DNA of 64,000 bases from Sphingomonas sp. Its GTDB lineage: Bacteria > Pseudomonadota > Alphaproteobacteria > Sphingomonadales > Sphingomonadaceae. The notes under the pieces were generated by a model that saw only the letters and a list, made by a program, of their open reading frames with translations, was not told where the DNA came from and did not search any database. Position 1 is the stretch's first letter; each line of letters starts with the position of its first letter. The stretch spans positions 1 through 64,000 of the forward strand of contig JAFOMG010000005.1 of the NCBI GenBank assembly GCA_017418975.1, in the 5' to 3' direction. The translations under genes and the position numbers were made by a program. This document shows, piece after piece, positions 26,536 to 34,755 of the stretch.

Positions 26536-27563
26536 GCCGGCATGTCCGGGCGCGACGGGGCCAGGGCCTGGGCTACCGAGCCGGCGTCGAGATGGTTCTG
26601 GAGCAGCATCGCAGCCCGCTCGGTGCATTGCGCGGCGTCGGCCGCGTGGCGCAGCTGGTCCTCCTGGGGCGGCGTGAGATTGAGCGCGCCGGCGACGATC
26701 GACGCCATGTCGGGGGAAAGCTCGGGCCCCAGGCGCCGCTCGACCAGCTGCAGTGCCGGCAGCAGCATGTGCAGGCAGCTCTGGTTCGCGCCGGTGGATG
26801 CCGCCATGAGCGTGAGCCACAGCTCCAGGCGGAGATTGCCGGCACCGCGCCCGATCCCGTGCAGCGAAGCGTCGATCCACGAAACTCCTGCCGATGCCGC
26901 CGCCAGCGCGTTCGCCAGTGCGAGCGAGAGGAAGTCGTGACCGTGAAATCCGAGCGTTCCCAACGGCGATAGCGCCCGGGCCAGCGCCGCCGTCTCGGAC
27001 GGAAGCAGCGCGGCGCAGGTGTCGGCGAAATACAGGATGTCGACATTCGGGCCGGCGATCTCCCGGGCTTCGCCGACGAGTTCGGCGGCCGGATAGCGGC
27101 TGGCCAGCGCGATATTCGCCGAGACCAGCAGCCCCGCATCGCGCGCTTCGGCGGCGAGCGCGGCGAAGCGGTCCTTCCATCGCCGGTGATATATCAGGCG
27201 CACCATGTTCAGCCCGGCGTCCGCGAACGGCGCCAGGCGCAATGCGCTCGGCGCGGCGGAGGGATGCACCATTGCGGCGAGCAGGCCGGTCGGCACCGCC
27301 ATGCGCAGGCGCGCGACATGGTCCGGCGAGAGATTGGCGGCAAGCCCGACGTCGCGCACGCCGTGCAGCTCGGGCACGCCGCCGACATAGCCGAGCTCGA
27401 TGCACGAAACGCCCGCGTCCCTCACCGCCGAGGCGATCGTCGCCATGTCGTCGATCGTCCATGCGAAGCGATTGCGAAAGCCGCCATCGCGCAAGGTGAC
27501 GTCGATCACACGCGTCGACGGCCAGGGGCGCCGGCGCACGTCCAGTTCCAGAAAATCCTTCAC
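26532..27563 (-). CDS. DRE-TIM aldolase, 4-hydroxy-2-oxovalerate aldolase-like
   Basis: A 343-residue protein starting at GTG 27563, overlapping the upstream stop (GTGA). The metal and pyruvate-binding motif DVTLRDGGFRNRF opens the barrel near residue 20. Later GFHGHDFLSLALANALAA and the DASLHGIGRGAGN segment match 4-hydroxy-2-oxovalerate aldolases (DmpG/MhpE/BphI). These join or split pyruvate and an aldehyde. The usual acetaldehyde dehydrogenase partner is absent. Placed between two aminotransferases, it more likely builds a 4-hydroxy-2-oxo acid for conversion to a gamma-hydroxy amino acid. The reaction type is well supported, the direction and aldehyde are inferred. Confidence 0.82.
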   Translation of the reverse strand: MKDFLELDVRRRPWPSTRVIDVTLRDGGFRNRFAWTIDDMATIASAVRDAGVSCIELGYVGGVPELHGVRDVGLAANLSPDHVARLRMAVPTGLLAAMVHPSAAPSALRLAPFADAGLNMVRLIYHRRWKDRFAALAAEARDAGLLVSANIALASRYPAAELVGEAREIAGPNVDILYFADTCAALLPSETAALARALSPLGTLGFHGHDFLSLALANALAAASAGVSWIDASLHGIGRGAGNLRLELWLTLMAASTGANQSCLHMLLPALQLVERRLGPELSPDMASIVAGALNLTPPQEDQLRHAADAAQCTERAAMLLQNHLDAGSVAQALAPSRPDMPA

Positions 27564-28675
27564 GCTTCGCCCCCCGGTTCGAACGCAACGCCAAGCAGCC
27601 GCGCGATGCGCTCGTCCGAATCCACCGGGCACAGGCGCACATGGCCGCCCAGCCCGAATGTCCTTCCGGGGACGCCGCGCGCCAGCATCCCGTCGCCCAG
27701 CGCGACGCAGTCGCCGTCGCCGCTTGCCGGAACCCAGAGATAGAGCGCGCCGCTGCTCTCTGCCGGGGTTCCCAGGGCGCGCAGCTTCTCGGCGAGCCGC
27801 GCGACACTGGCCTGGGCGAATTGGCGGATGCCGTGCCGCAGCGGCGCCGCCGCCGGCGACAGCAGGAAGGTGGCGATCGCCTGGCCGGTCCCCGGTGGGC
27901 AGGAATCCATGGTGGCGCGCACGGCGAGCGCGGCATCGACGACATCGGCGGCCCCCGCCAGGAACCCGATGCGCAACCCGGCCGCGCCCGCCGTCTTGGA
28001 GAGGGAATCGGCAACCATCACGCCGCCGGGCGTGCCGATGTGCGCGAGGAAGGATGCCCTGTCCCTGCCCAGATCCCGATAGACTTCGTCGGAGATGATC
28101 GTGACGCCGGCGTCGGCCGCGGCGGCGGCAATGCGGTCGATGATCGCCTGGTCATATTCGGCGCCGGTCGGATTGTGCGGCGAATTGATCACGACATGGT
28201 CGCAGTTGCGTGCGGCGATCTCCGCCAGCAAGGCGCCCGCGTGAAGCGGGCTCGGATCATAGAAGGAAGCGCGCGCGCCGAAGGCTTCGGCCCAGATCCT
28301 ATAGGGTGCCCAGCCCGGGCAAGGCAGCAATATGCGGTCGCTGGCGCGCACCGTCACCGCGAAGGCGAGCCAGAGCGCCTGCTTCGCCCCGGCCGTCACC
28401 AGCAGCTGGCGCGGGTCGAGGCCAGGTTGCGACCGGATTGTCCGGTGCGCGAGAAAGGCTTCGCGCAACGCCGCCGATCCGCGCGGATCCTGATAGCGCA
28501 GATCCTCGCCGCGCGGGTCCGGCATGGCGGCAAGAACTTCGGCCGGCCAAGTGAAGCGCGCCTCTCCTCGAGACATATCGAATTGCGCGAAGTCCCGGTG
28601 GCCGGCCTGCATGTAACCGGGCGCCGTACTCCGTATCGCGGCATGGATCTGATCCGAAAAGGTTATCGCGGTCAT
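27560..28675 (-). CDS. PLP-dependent aminotransferase A of the peptide cluster
   Basis: A 371-residue fold-type I aminotransferase of the aspartate/alanine group. Motifs: DMSRGEARFTWPAEV, YQDPRGSAALREAF, VTAGAKQALWLA, INSPHNPTGAEY, IISDEVYRDL, and the PLP lysine in ADSLSKTAGAAGLRIGF. The frame is open upstream; ATG 28675 with GAGAGAG is favoured, and ATG 28708 is an alternative adding 11 residues. It is the first gene of the three-gene operon and is divergent from the AlkD-like gene across 130 bases that must hold both promoters. The substrate is unknown. Confidence 0.83.
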   Translation of the reverse strand: MTAITFSDQIHAAIRSTAPGYMQAGHRDFAQFDMSRGEARFTWPAEVLAAMPDPRGEDLRYQDPRGSAALREAFLAHRTIRSQPGLDPRQLLVTAGAKQALWLAFAVTVRASDRILLPCPGWAPYRIWAEAFGARASFYDPSPLHAGALLAEIAARNCDHVVINSPHNPTGAEYDQAIIDRIAAAAADAGVTIISDEVYRDLGRDRASFLAHIGTPGGVMVADSLSKTAGAAGLRIGFLAGAADVVDAALAVRATMDSCPPGTGQAIATFLLSPAAAPLRHGIRQFAQASVARLAEKLRALGTPAESSGALYLWVPASGDGDCVALGDGMLARGVPGRTFGLGGHVRLCPVDSDERIARLLGVAFEPGGEA

Positions 28676-28805
28676 CGGCGGCTCTCTCGGATATTCCTGC
28701 CCGGTCATGTTCTTCGGCTCGATTGGTCGAGTCAATTGGTGTAGGTGCGGACGCGTTGTTCGGTGCGAAGGCTCCGTGCGTTCGCGCCAGGCGAAAGGGC
28801 CGGTG

Positions 28806-29495
28806 ATGGAACCGAGGGACGCAGCCGATTGCCTTGCCCGCCTGACCCGGCTGCTGGAGGCGGAGGGCGAGCCCCGCCGCGCCGCCGCCGCGCAGCGCGA
28901 CAAGGGGTCCCGATATCATTTCCTCGCCATCCGCGTCCCGGTGCTGCGGCGTATCGCCCTTTCGGATTTCGACCTGTCGCGCCACGCGCCGGATGCGCGG
29001 CTGCGCATCTTCGACTATATCTGGACGCATTCGGAAGAGTATGAAGTTCTGTCGGTTCCGCTGCTCTATTACCGGAACAAGGGACTCGCGATCCGGCCGG
29101 AAGATTTCGAGGTCATTCGCGGATGGGTGGGGCGAGTCGACGACTGGGGGCATTGCGACGATCTCTCCGCGATCTACTCCTATTGTAATCATAACTGGCC
29201 GGAGCGGGTGATGCCGTTCCTGCGCGGGTTGAACGGCGAAGACGATATCTGGTCGATTCGAACTTCGATCGTCGCGCTGGTGCATTATTCGGGCAAGAAC
29301 GCCATTTATCTCCGCCCCGATCAGGTGTTTCCCTTCCTGGATCCCCATCTCGGCAATCGCGATAAATTCATTGCGAACGCAGTGGGTTGGGTATTGCGCG
29401 AAATGCATAAGGTCTATCCGCGCGAGATCGAGAACTATATTCGCGAGAATGCCGCGAATATTTCCTCTGTTGCGCGTCGCAAGGCGAGATTATGA
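28806..29495 (+). CDS. AlkD-like DNA alkylation repair protein
   Basis: A 229-residue all-helical protein with HEAT-like repeats typical of the AlkD/AlkC-type DNA glycosylase family. Visible landmarks: YHFLAIRVPVLRRIA, IWTHSEEYEVLSVPLLYY, WVGRVDDWGHCDDLSAIY, DIWSIRTSIVALVHYSG and KFIANAVGWVLREMHK, where the aromatic and acidic residues normally line the DNA-binding groove. It should remove alkylated purines. It is the first gene of the + operon carrying the halogenase-like enzyme, PPTase and MbtH protein. In some natural-product clusters AlkD relatives protect the producer from its own DNA alkylator, so self-resistance is a reasonable hypothesis here. Confidence 0.8.
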   Translation: MEPRDAADCLARLTRLLEAEGEPRRAAAAQRDKGSRYHFLAIRVPVLRRIALSDFDLSRHAPDARLRIFDYIWTHSEEYEVLSVPLLYYRNKGLAIRPEDFEVIRGWVGRVDDWGHCDDLSAIYSYCNHNWPERVMPFLRGLNGEDDIWSIRTSIVALVHYSGKNAIYLRPDQVFPFLDPHLGNRDKFIANAVGWVLREMHKVYPREIENYIRENAANISSVARRKARL

Positions 29496-29558
29496 ATATT
29501 TCCGGCTCGGCCAATGGGCCGGCCAGGCTCCGAAGACCGGGTTTCGAAGGGGGGCGGC

Positions 29559-30017
29559 ATGGATCAAGTTCTGCGGGATCGGGTTTCGCGTGCGATGTCG
29601 GCAAGCAATTCCCTGGCCGATGCGCTGGACGATGCGCTGCTCGGCCAGCGCAATGGCGAAACGCCCTCCGTCAGCATCGGCAGCCAGTTCTGGTGCGTGG
29701 TCGGTGCGCGTGAGAGCTATTCGGCCGGTATCGCGGCCGGAGGCTGGGCAGGTTTTTCGTGCAGCATCGGCCGCGCGCAGGCAAAGCAGCGCGCGGCGCT
29801 CCTGACGGCTCTGGAGCGATCGCGTGCGCTGGTTCTCGAAACGCTCGACCAGCATGCCGATGACGCGGCCCGAACGGCGCTGGCCTATGATCTGCTCGAG
29901 CATGAGGCGCAGCATCAGGGCCAGCTGATCCGCTATTTCTACACCAACGGCTTCGCGTTTCCGCCGGATTTCGCCAAGCGCTACGCGTTGCAGCAGCCGG
30001 CGGGTGCCCTGGTGTGA
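29559..30017 (+). CDS. DinB-like helical metal-binding protein
   Basis: A 152-residue protein starting at ATG 29559 behind AAGGGGGG. It resembles DinB-fold proteins: VVGARESYSAGIAAGGWAGF in the middle and the metal-ligand helix EHEAQHQGQLIRYFYTNG near the end, with His at two turns. The first metal His of the family is not obvious (the equivalent text is SQFWCVVG), so metal binding may be altered. DinB-fold proteins include thiol transferases and uncharacterised stress proteins. Its stop overlaps the start of the PhyH-like gene by 4 bases, tying it to the cluster. The function is unknown. Confidence 0.65.
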   Translation: MDQVLRDRVSRAMSASNSLADALDDALLGQRNGETPSVSIGSQFWCVVGARESYSAGIAAGGWAGFSCSIGRAQAKQRAALLTALERSRALVLETLDQHADDAARTALAYDLLEHEAQHQGQLIRYFYTNGFAFPPDFAKRYALQQPAGALV

Positions 30018-30910
30018 GCCTGAGCGAGCGGGAAATCGCGCAATTCGATCGCGACGGGTTCATCGGGCCGTTCGACGTCTATCCCCGCGAGGAAATGCTC
30101 GCCCGGCTTCCCGATCTGCGCCTGTCTCTGCTCGATCGCGATGCCGCCGCCTATGCGCTCGGCCAGGCGGGACCGATCGCCAACTATGATCGCCACCTCG
30201 ATGTGGCGTTCCTGGAAGCCCATGTCCGGCGGTCGGAGATCGTGGCGCGGTTGCGCAGCATCCTTGGCGACGATCTGTTGTGCTGGCGCACCGAATTCTT
30301 CGCCAAATATCCCGGGGACGAAGGGACGGACTGGCACCAGTCGCGCAACCTGGCGATCGGGGACGGCATCCCGCAGCTCGCGGCGACCGAGCCGCACGCG
30401 CGCTATCCGGAGATATTCCTCACCCTGACCGTGTGGACAGCATTCACCGACGCGACGATCGAGAATGGCTGCATGCAATATGTGCCGGGCTCGCACCGGC
30501 ACGTCCATTTCGACGATCTTCGTCCGATGCGGTGGGATGCGGAGCGGATCAACCGCAGGCTGCGCGACGGCGTGCTGCGTGGCCTATATGGCTATGATAC
30601 CCGCGAGCTTCAGGTCGACGCGGACTGGGACACCAGCCGCTGCGAGCCGGTGACGGTCGAAATGCGGGCCGGCCAGTGCATGATATCCTGGGAAGCGACG
30701 ATGCACGGCTCGCTGCCCAACACCACTCGCGAAAAGACCCGCATGGCCTTTGTAGCGCGCTATGTGCCCACCAACGTCAGAATCTATCCCACCCAATCGC
30801 ATCTGAACGAATATGGCGGGACCGCGGATCTGGGCAATTGGCGTGCCCTGCTCGTCAGCGGCACGGATCGGTACGGCTATAATCGGGTCCGCGCCGGCTT
30901 GCCGGCATGA
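30014..30910 (+). CDS. PhyH/SyrB2-like Fe(II)/2-oxoglutarate enzyme with HxS site, candidate halogenase
   Basis: A 298-residue PhyH-superfamily protein starting at GTG 30014 (GTGA overlap). The proximal iron motif is H108-Q-S110 in GTDWHQSRN, and the distal His is H231 in EATMHGSL. Hydroxylases of this fold use HxD or HxE, while SyrB2-type halogenases use HxA or HxG so that halide can bind iron. Ser here also removes the carboxylate. The surrounding text (WRTEFFAKYPGDEGTDW, LTVWTAFTDATIENGC, YVPGSHRH) resembles my memory of the carrier-protein-dependent chlorinating enzyme group. Context with PPTase, MbtH and NRPS fits action on a PCP-bound amino acid. Halogenation is inferred, not shown. Confidence 0.78.
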   Translation: MSLSEREIAQFDRDGFIGPFDVYPREEMLARLPDLRLSLLDRDAAAYALGQAGPIANYDRHLDVAFLEAHVRRSEIVARLRSILGDDLLCWRTEFFAKYPGDEGTDWHQSRNLAIGDGIPQLAATEPHARYPEIFLTLTVWTAFTDATIENGCMQYVPGSHRHVHFDDLRPMRWDAERINRRLRDGVLRGLYGYDTRELQVDADWDTSRCEPVTVEMRAGQCMISWEATMHGSLPNTTREKTRMAFVARYVPTNVRIYPTQSHLNEYGGTADLGNWRALLVSGTDRYGYNRVRAGLPA

Positions 30911-31611
30911 TGCCCGTTCGAAGCGCCGGGATCGATTTCCTCCATGAACTGGCCCGGCCTGGTGGCGCGGGCCTCGCGATCTGCGTTGCTCCCGCGCGGG
31001 ATCTGCCATGTTTCCCGGAGGAGCGCGATGCCCTGGCTCGGGCGACCGCGGCGCGGCGGCGCGAGTTTGCGACCGGCAGGGATTGTGCGCGGCGCGCGCT
31101 TGCCAGGCTGGGGGCGTCGCCCGTCGCGCTCCCCCCGGATGCGGATGGCCTTCCGCGCTGGCCGCCCGGATTCACCGGAAGCATCAGCCATGGCGGCGGC
31201 CTGTGCTGTGCCGCCGTGGCGCGAACTTCCGATGTGGCCGCGCTGGGGATCGACGTCGAGCGGATCGTGCCGTTCGAGCCGAGCCTGGCGCGACGGGTCT
31301 GCCGGGCCGACGAACGCGCGCGCATCGTGCGGATGCCGGGATTGGACGGGTATTGGCCGAACCTGGTCTTCAGCGCGAAGGAGGCCGTCTACAAATGCCT
31401 GTCCCCGCGCTTCGGATGCTTTCTCGAGTTCGAGGATGTCGGGCTTGCCTTCACGATCGAGTCCGCGGCCGGGCATGGCCGGTTTCGCGTGGTGGATGCG
31501 ATGCCTGGCCGCTGGGAAGGCGCCGCGCGGGCGCTGGAGGGGCGATGGCTGATCGCCGGCGATCATATCTTCGCAAGCGCCGTCGAACATGGCCGATGCG
31601 ATCCTGGTTGA
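30907..31611 (+). CDS. 4'-phosphopantetheinyl transferase
   Basis: A 234-residue Sfp/EntD-type enzyme that would load the phosphopantetheine arm onto the carrier domains of the NRPS. Motifs: ARRREFATGRDCARRALARLG, LPRWPPGFTGSISHGGG, the Mg-binding GIDVERI and the catalytic FSAKEAVYKCLSP. Its ATG overlaps the stop of the PhyH-like gene (ATGA). The length fits the EntD subgroup. The presence of a dedicated enzyme inside the operon supports co-expression with the synthetase. Confidence 0.92.
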   Translation: MMPVRSAGIDFLHELARPGGAGLAICVAPARDLPCFPEERDALARATAARRREFATGRDCARRALARLGASPVALPPDADGLPRWPPGFTGSISHGGGLCCAAVARTSDVAALGIDVERIVPFEPSLARRVCRADERARIVRMPGLDGYWPNLVFSAKEAVYKCLSPRFGCFLEFEDVGLAFTIESAAGHGRFRVVDAMPGRWEGAARALEGRWLIAGDHIFASAVEHGRCDPG

Positions 31612-31627
31612 ACAAATGGGGACGAAG

Positions 31628-31831
31628 ATGACCGAACCGGCGGAAGAGCGTCTACATGTCGTCGTCAACGACGAGGAGCAATATTCGATCTGGCCTGCCG
31701 GCCGTGCGCTGCCGCCGGGCTGGCGCGAGGCCGGGTTCACGGGCAATCGCCAGGAATGCCTGGAGCATATCGATCGGGTGTGGACGGACATGCGCCCCCG
31801 CAGCCTGCGCGAGGCGCTCGCACGCGATTGA
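31628..31831 (+). CDS. MbtH-like protein
   Basis: A 67-residue protein with the MbtH signature: VVNDEEQYSIWPAGRALPPGW, then CLEHIDRVWTDMRP. MbtH proteins bind adenylation domains and are needed for solubility or activity of many NRPSs. ATG 31628 gives the usual length; in-frame ATG codons at 31589 and 31616 would add 13 or 4 residues. It is the last gene of the + operon and lies 34 bases from the convergent hydroxylase gene. Confidence 0.93.
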   Translation: MTEPAEERLHVVVNDEEQYSIWPAGRALPPGWREAGFTGNRQECLEHIDRVWTDMRPRSLREALARD

Positions 31832-31865
31832 CCTCCGCCGCGTCGGCTTCCGCCAGGCCGATGCC

Positions 31866-32690
31866 CTAGCCGCGCGCGACCGTGAAGTAGCGGCGCTGGC
31901 GCTCGAGCGTCTCGATCAGGTCCGGATCGCCGCTTCGCGTCCCGATCTCGGTCAACCGCGTGAAGACGGATCGCAGCGACATGTCGTGGGTGAACGCCTT
32001 GCGGACGAGGATCGCCAATATGTCCCGGTGGTTGAAGCGGTCGATGACGTCGCCGAGCGCCAGCAGCGACGCTTCCTCGGCGGGCGTGAGGGGCGGCAGC
32101 GCGACGAGCGCGTCGGCCGGGCGCTCCGCCGGAGCGCAATCGATGCGCAGCAGCTCTTCCGGGCGCTCGCCGGAAGCGAAGTCGAGTATCAGGTGAATCC
32201 GGGCGCGGTCCCAGGTCGACACCGCGCTGTGGATTCGGCGCGCATCGAGATACCAGACCTCGCCTGTCGCCATGTGGAAGACCAGGTCGCTTTCCGCGTT
32301 GAGGCATGCGCGGCTGGTGGTCAGCGGCACGTGAAGCCGCACGAGCCCTTCGTCGAGTTCGAGATAGTCGCAATGCGGGACGAGAACCGTGCCCGGCGCC
32401 ATTCGGGCAAGCCGGCCGAAGCGCAGGCGGTCGAGCCGGAAGCTGCGCTCGATCATCGAGCGGAGATACGGCATGGCGGCGCCATAGGCGGTCAGTTTCG
32501 CGGCCTGGTCGCCGCTCGACAGATGTGCTTCCCCGACATCGCCCGAAGCGTTCCACAGCATGCAGCTGCGCCATTCGCCGAGAACGAATTCGCTATAGGC
32601 GCCATTGAACGTGAAGGACTCCGCGGCGATCAGGTCGGCGGCGAGGCGGTCGGGCGCGAAGTCGAGCTTCGCCAGCCGCCGGGTGCTCAT
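31866..32690 (-). CDS. Proline-hydroxylase-like Fe(II)/2-oxoglutarate dioxygenase
   Basis: A 274-residue protein starting at ATG 32690, overlapping the PhzF-like stop by 4 bases. The whole length resembles bacterial L-proline cis-hydroxylases: GAYSEFVLGEW-type N-terminus, an intact iron triad H106, D108 (VPHCDYLELDE) and H154 (RRIHSAVS), and an Arg for 2-oxoglutarate near residue 164. The C-terminal helical part (FNHRDILAILVRKAF) is typical of the same group. It should hydroxylate a free amino acid or a cluster intermediate. Proline as substrate is only a family guess. Confidence 0.82.
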   Translation of the reverse strand: MSTRRLAKLDFAPDRLAADLIAAESFTFNGAYSEFVLGEWRSCMLWNASGDVGEAHLSSGDQAAKLTAYGAAMPYLRSMIERSFRLDRLRFGRLARMAPGTVLVPHCDYLELDEGLVRLHVPLTTSRACLNAESDLVFHMATGEVWYLDARRIHSAVSTWDRARIHLILDFASGERPEELLRIDCAPAERPADALVALPPLTPAEEASLLALGDVIDRFNHRDILAILVRKAFTHDMSLRSVFTRLTEIGTRSGDPDLIETLERQRRYFTVARG

Positions 32691-33547
32691 GCCGGGTCCG
32701 GAATCGATATCCGGCCTTCCAGATAGGTCGTGGCCGAGCCGTGGAGATGCACGCGCGGACCTCGCAGCGCGCCAGCCATGCGGATCACGTGCATCCCGCC
32801 GAGCCGGATCGAGAATTGCTTGGCCGCTAGCTCCGTCTTGCCCAGCCGCTTCGCCCAATAGGGAATCAGCGTGCAATGCGCCGAGCCGGTGATCGCATCC
32901 TCGGGGATGGAAAGCTTGGGCGCGAAGAAGCGGGAGGCGAAGTCGCAGTCTTCGGCCGGCGCGGTGACGACCATGCCCCGCAAGTCGAAGGTCGCGATGG
33001 TTTCCAGATCGGGCCTGATCGCCTTCAGCTCGGCTTCGTCGCGCAGCACGACCATCAGGTCGAGCGACGCGAAACAGGCCTGAGGCGTCACGCCCAGCGC
33101 CTCCGCGATGCCCGGCGGTGGCGCGATGGGCGCATGGGGCAGGGCAGGAAGATCGAGCGTCCAGCGATCGCCCGATGCGGCGACGTGAAGCGGGCCGCTG
33201 GGCGACTGGAAAGTGACCGCGTCGATGCCGGGGCGGAGGAACTCGCGCACCGCATGCGCGGCAGCCAGCGTGGCATGGCCGCAGAGCGTCACTTCGCAAG
33301 CCGGCGTGAACCAGCGCAGGTCATAGCCCTGGCCGTTGTCGACCAGGAATGCGGTCTCGGGATGATTGTTTTCCAGCGCGATCGCCTGGAGGGTTGTATC
33401 CGGGAGCCAGCGCTCGAGCAGGCAGACCGATGCCGGATTGCCCATGAACGGCTCGTCCGAGAAGGCGCCGATCTGGTAGATGGGGATCTGCAGCGACCTG
33501 GACGTTCCGACGGCCTTGCGAGCGCCATCGGCCAGATTCGCCTTCAT
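32687..33547 (-). CDS. PhzF-like isomerase/epimerase
   Basis: A 286-residue protein of the PhzF family, whose members are two-lobed isomerases related to diaminopimelate epimerase. Landmarks: IYQIGAFSDEPFMGNPASVC, the catalytic Glu in NHPETAF (E64), RWFTPACEVTLCGHATLAAAH, and AITGSAHCTLIPYWA. In PhzF this Glu shuttles a proton during phenazine synthesis, but no other phenazine genes are here. It is overlapped by its neighbours on both sides (ATGA), between a helical protein and a hydroxylase. An isomerisation of an amino-acid precursor is likely; the substrate is unknown. Confidence 0.85.
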   Translation of the reverse strand: MKANLADGARKAVGTSRSLQIPIYQIGAFSDEPFMGNPASVCLLERWLPDTTLQAIALENNHPETAFLVDNGQGYDLRWFTPACEVTLCGHATLAAAHAVREFLRPGIDAVTFQSPSGPLHVAASGDRWTLDLPALPHAPIAPPPGIAEALGVTPQACFASLDLMVVLRDEAELKAIRPDLETIATFDLRGMVVTAPAEDCDFASRFFAPKLSIPEDAITGSAHCTLIPYWAKRLGKTELAAKQFSIRLGGMHVIRMAGALRGPRVHLHGSATTYLEGRISIPDPA

Positions 33548-34398
33548 CGCGCGGTCTCATGCGCGTCGATCAGGGCGGCGGCGAAGTCCTCCAGCACCTC
33601 GTTCCACAAATGGGCATAGTGGCGGGTCAGCGCGAGGAGCCGTTGCTGCTCCGGTTCGGACACCGCGAGCGATGCCATGCCGGTCTCGCCGTCGCGGACG
33701 TCGCGCGCGTGGATCACCTCCGCCCGGATATGGGTATCGATCCAGGCGAGATCGTCTCGGCCCGTGAACAGCTTTTCCCCATCGATCTCGAGGCGCGAGA
33801 AGACTCTTCTGAACGCGATCGCGATGTCGCGGGCGATCGTCTCGACCACGCGGAGCTGCACCGCCGCGCCGAACGGGGAAGTCGCGACGTCGCGCATGAA
33901 TCCCGTCAGCGCCACGGTCGGAGGCGAGGCATGGCAGCGCAGCAGCATATCGGCGGAGCAGCGCGCGGCGATCGGTTGCAATATGCTCGCTTGCCACCAC
34001 AGATAGTGAACGCCGTCGATCCCCCCGGGTGCGCGCGCGGCAAATGCCGGGGCCGCATTGTCGAGATCATCGGCGATGACCCGAACGCCGGTCTGGAGCA
34101 CGCCCAGCGCATTGAAGGCGGGATCCCGCGCGGTGAGCTCGGCCCTGGCGATCTCGCCCAGGCCGACGATCGTCGACAGCATGAAGGTCTTGGTGATCTC
34201 GCGCCAGTTATGGGCGATGTGGAGACCGGATCGCGCATCGACCGTGGCGATGGCGCGTGCGGCGCGGAAAAAGGCGTTGCGGCTCGGCCGAAGGCCGGCG
34301 TCGCTGATGATCGCGTCCATCGCCGCTTCGAGCGCCAGGGCAGGCGCGGTGTCGTCGCTCGCCGCCTGCATCGCCGTCACGCCTGGTGGCCCCGACAT
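33544..34398 (-). CDS. Helical protein, possibly haem-oxygenase-like metalloenzyme
   Basis: A 284-residue all-helical protein with no signal peptide. It resembles the haem-oxygenase-like fold in layout: a Glu-containing helix (VVETIARDIAIAFRRVF), then a metal-like motif DTHIRAEVIHARDV with His, Glu and His at helical spacing, where many family members show HxxxDxxH. Some such enzymes are diiron oxidases that cleave or N-oxygenate amino acids. The assignment is tentative, because the first ligands are unclear. It is the first gene of a three-gene - operon with PhzF and hydroxylase homologues, divergent from the NRPS. Confidence 0.5.
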   Translation of the reverse strand: MSGPPGVTAMQAASDDTAPALALEAAMDAIISDAGLRPSRNAFFRAARAIATVDARSGLHIAHNWREITKTFMLSTIVGLGEIARAELTARDPAFNALGVLQTGVRVIADDLDNAAPAFAARAPGGIDGVHYLWWQASILQPIAARCSADMLLRCHASPPTVALTGFMRDVATSPFGAAVQLRVVETIARDIAIAFRRVFSRLEIDGEKLFTGRDDLAWIDTHIRAEVIHARDVRDGETGMASLAVSEPEQQRLLALTRHYAHLWNEVLEDFAAALIDAHETAR

Positions 34399-34755
34399 CG
34401 AGCTTTCCCTCCCGCCGTCGCGCCGTCGTCACCGGTGCGACAATGCTCAATCCACTCGACTTTCCCGCAACCGGTGGCGCCGGTCAAGGTGGCAACAAAA
34501 TCGTCACACGTAGAAATTTCGCGCGAGACTGAAAAACTCGATGCCGGTGACGTCGCGTCCAGTTTCCGGGGCGCGGATTGCGTCATTATTGCATGAGCAG
34601 CCGGAAGAACTCTTGGGCAGCGCTATCGGATAGCTGGCGTCCTGCAATGCGATGGAGTAATTTGATACGGCTGTTGTGGCACGGACTCAGGAATTCACCG
34701 TGCACGCGGCAATGGCGTGTGCGCGTGAGTATCTGTCGAGTGACGGAGGGGGAAC
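34399..34755. promoter_or_regulatory. Divergent promoter region of the NRPS and the PhzF operon
   Basis: A 357-base intergenic region between divergently transcribed operons, with lower GC around 34480-34530 and 34650-34700. It must contain both promoters. I found no convincing operator or riboswitch. A strong ribosome site GGAGGGGG at 34745-34752 precedes the TTG start of the NRPS. Confidence 0.55.

Noticed and set aside
32687..33547. Phenazine biosynthesis
   Set aside because: Only the PhzF-like gene is present; no PhzA, B, D, E or G homologue was seen, so PhzF-like chemistry on another substrate is more likely.
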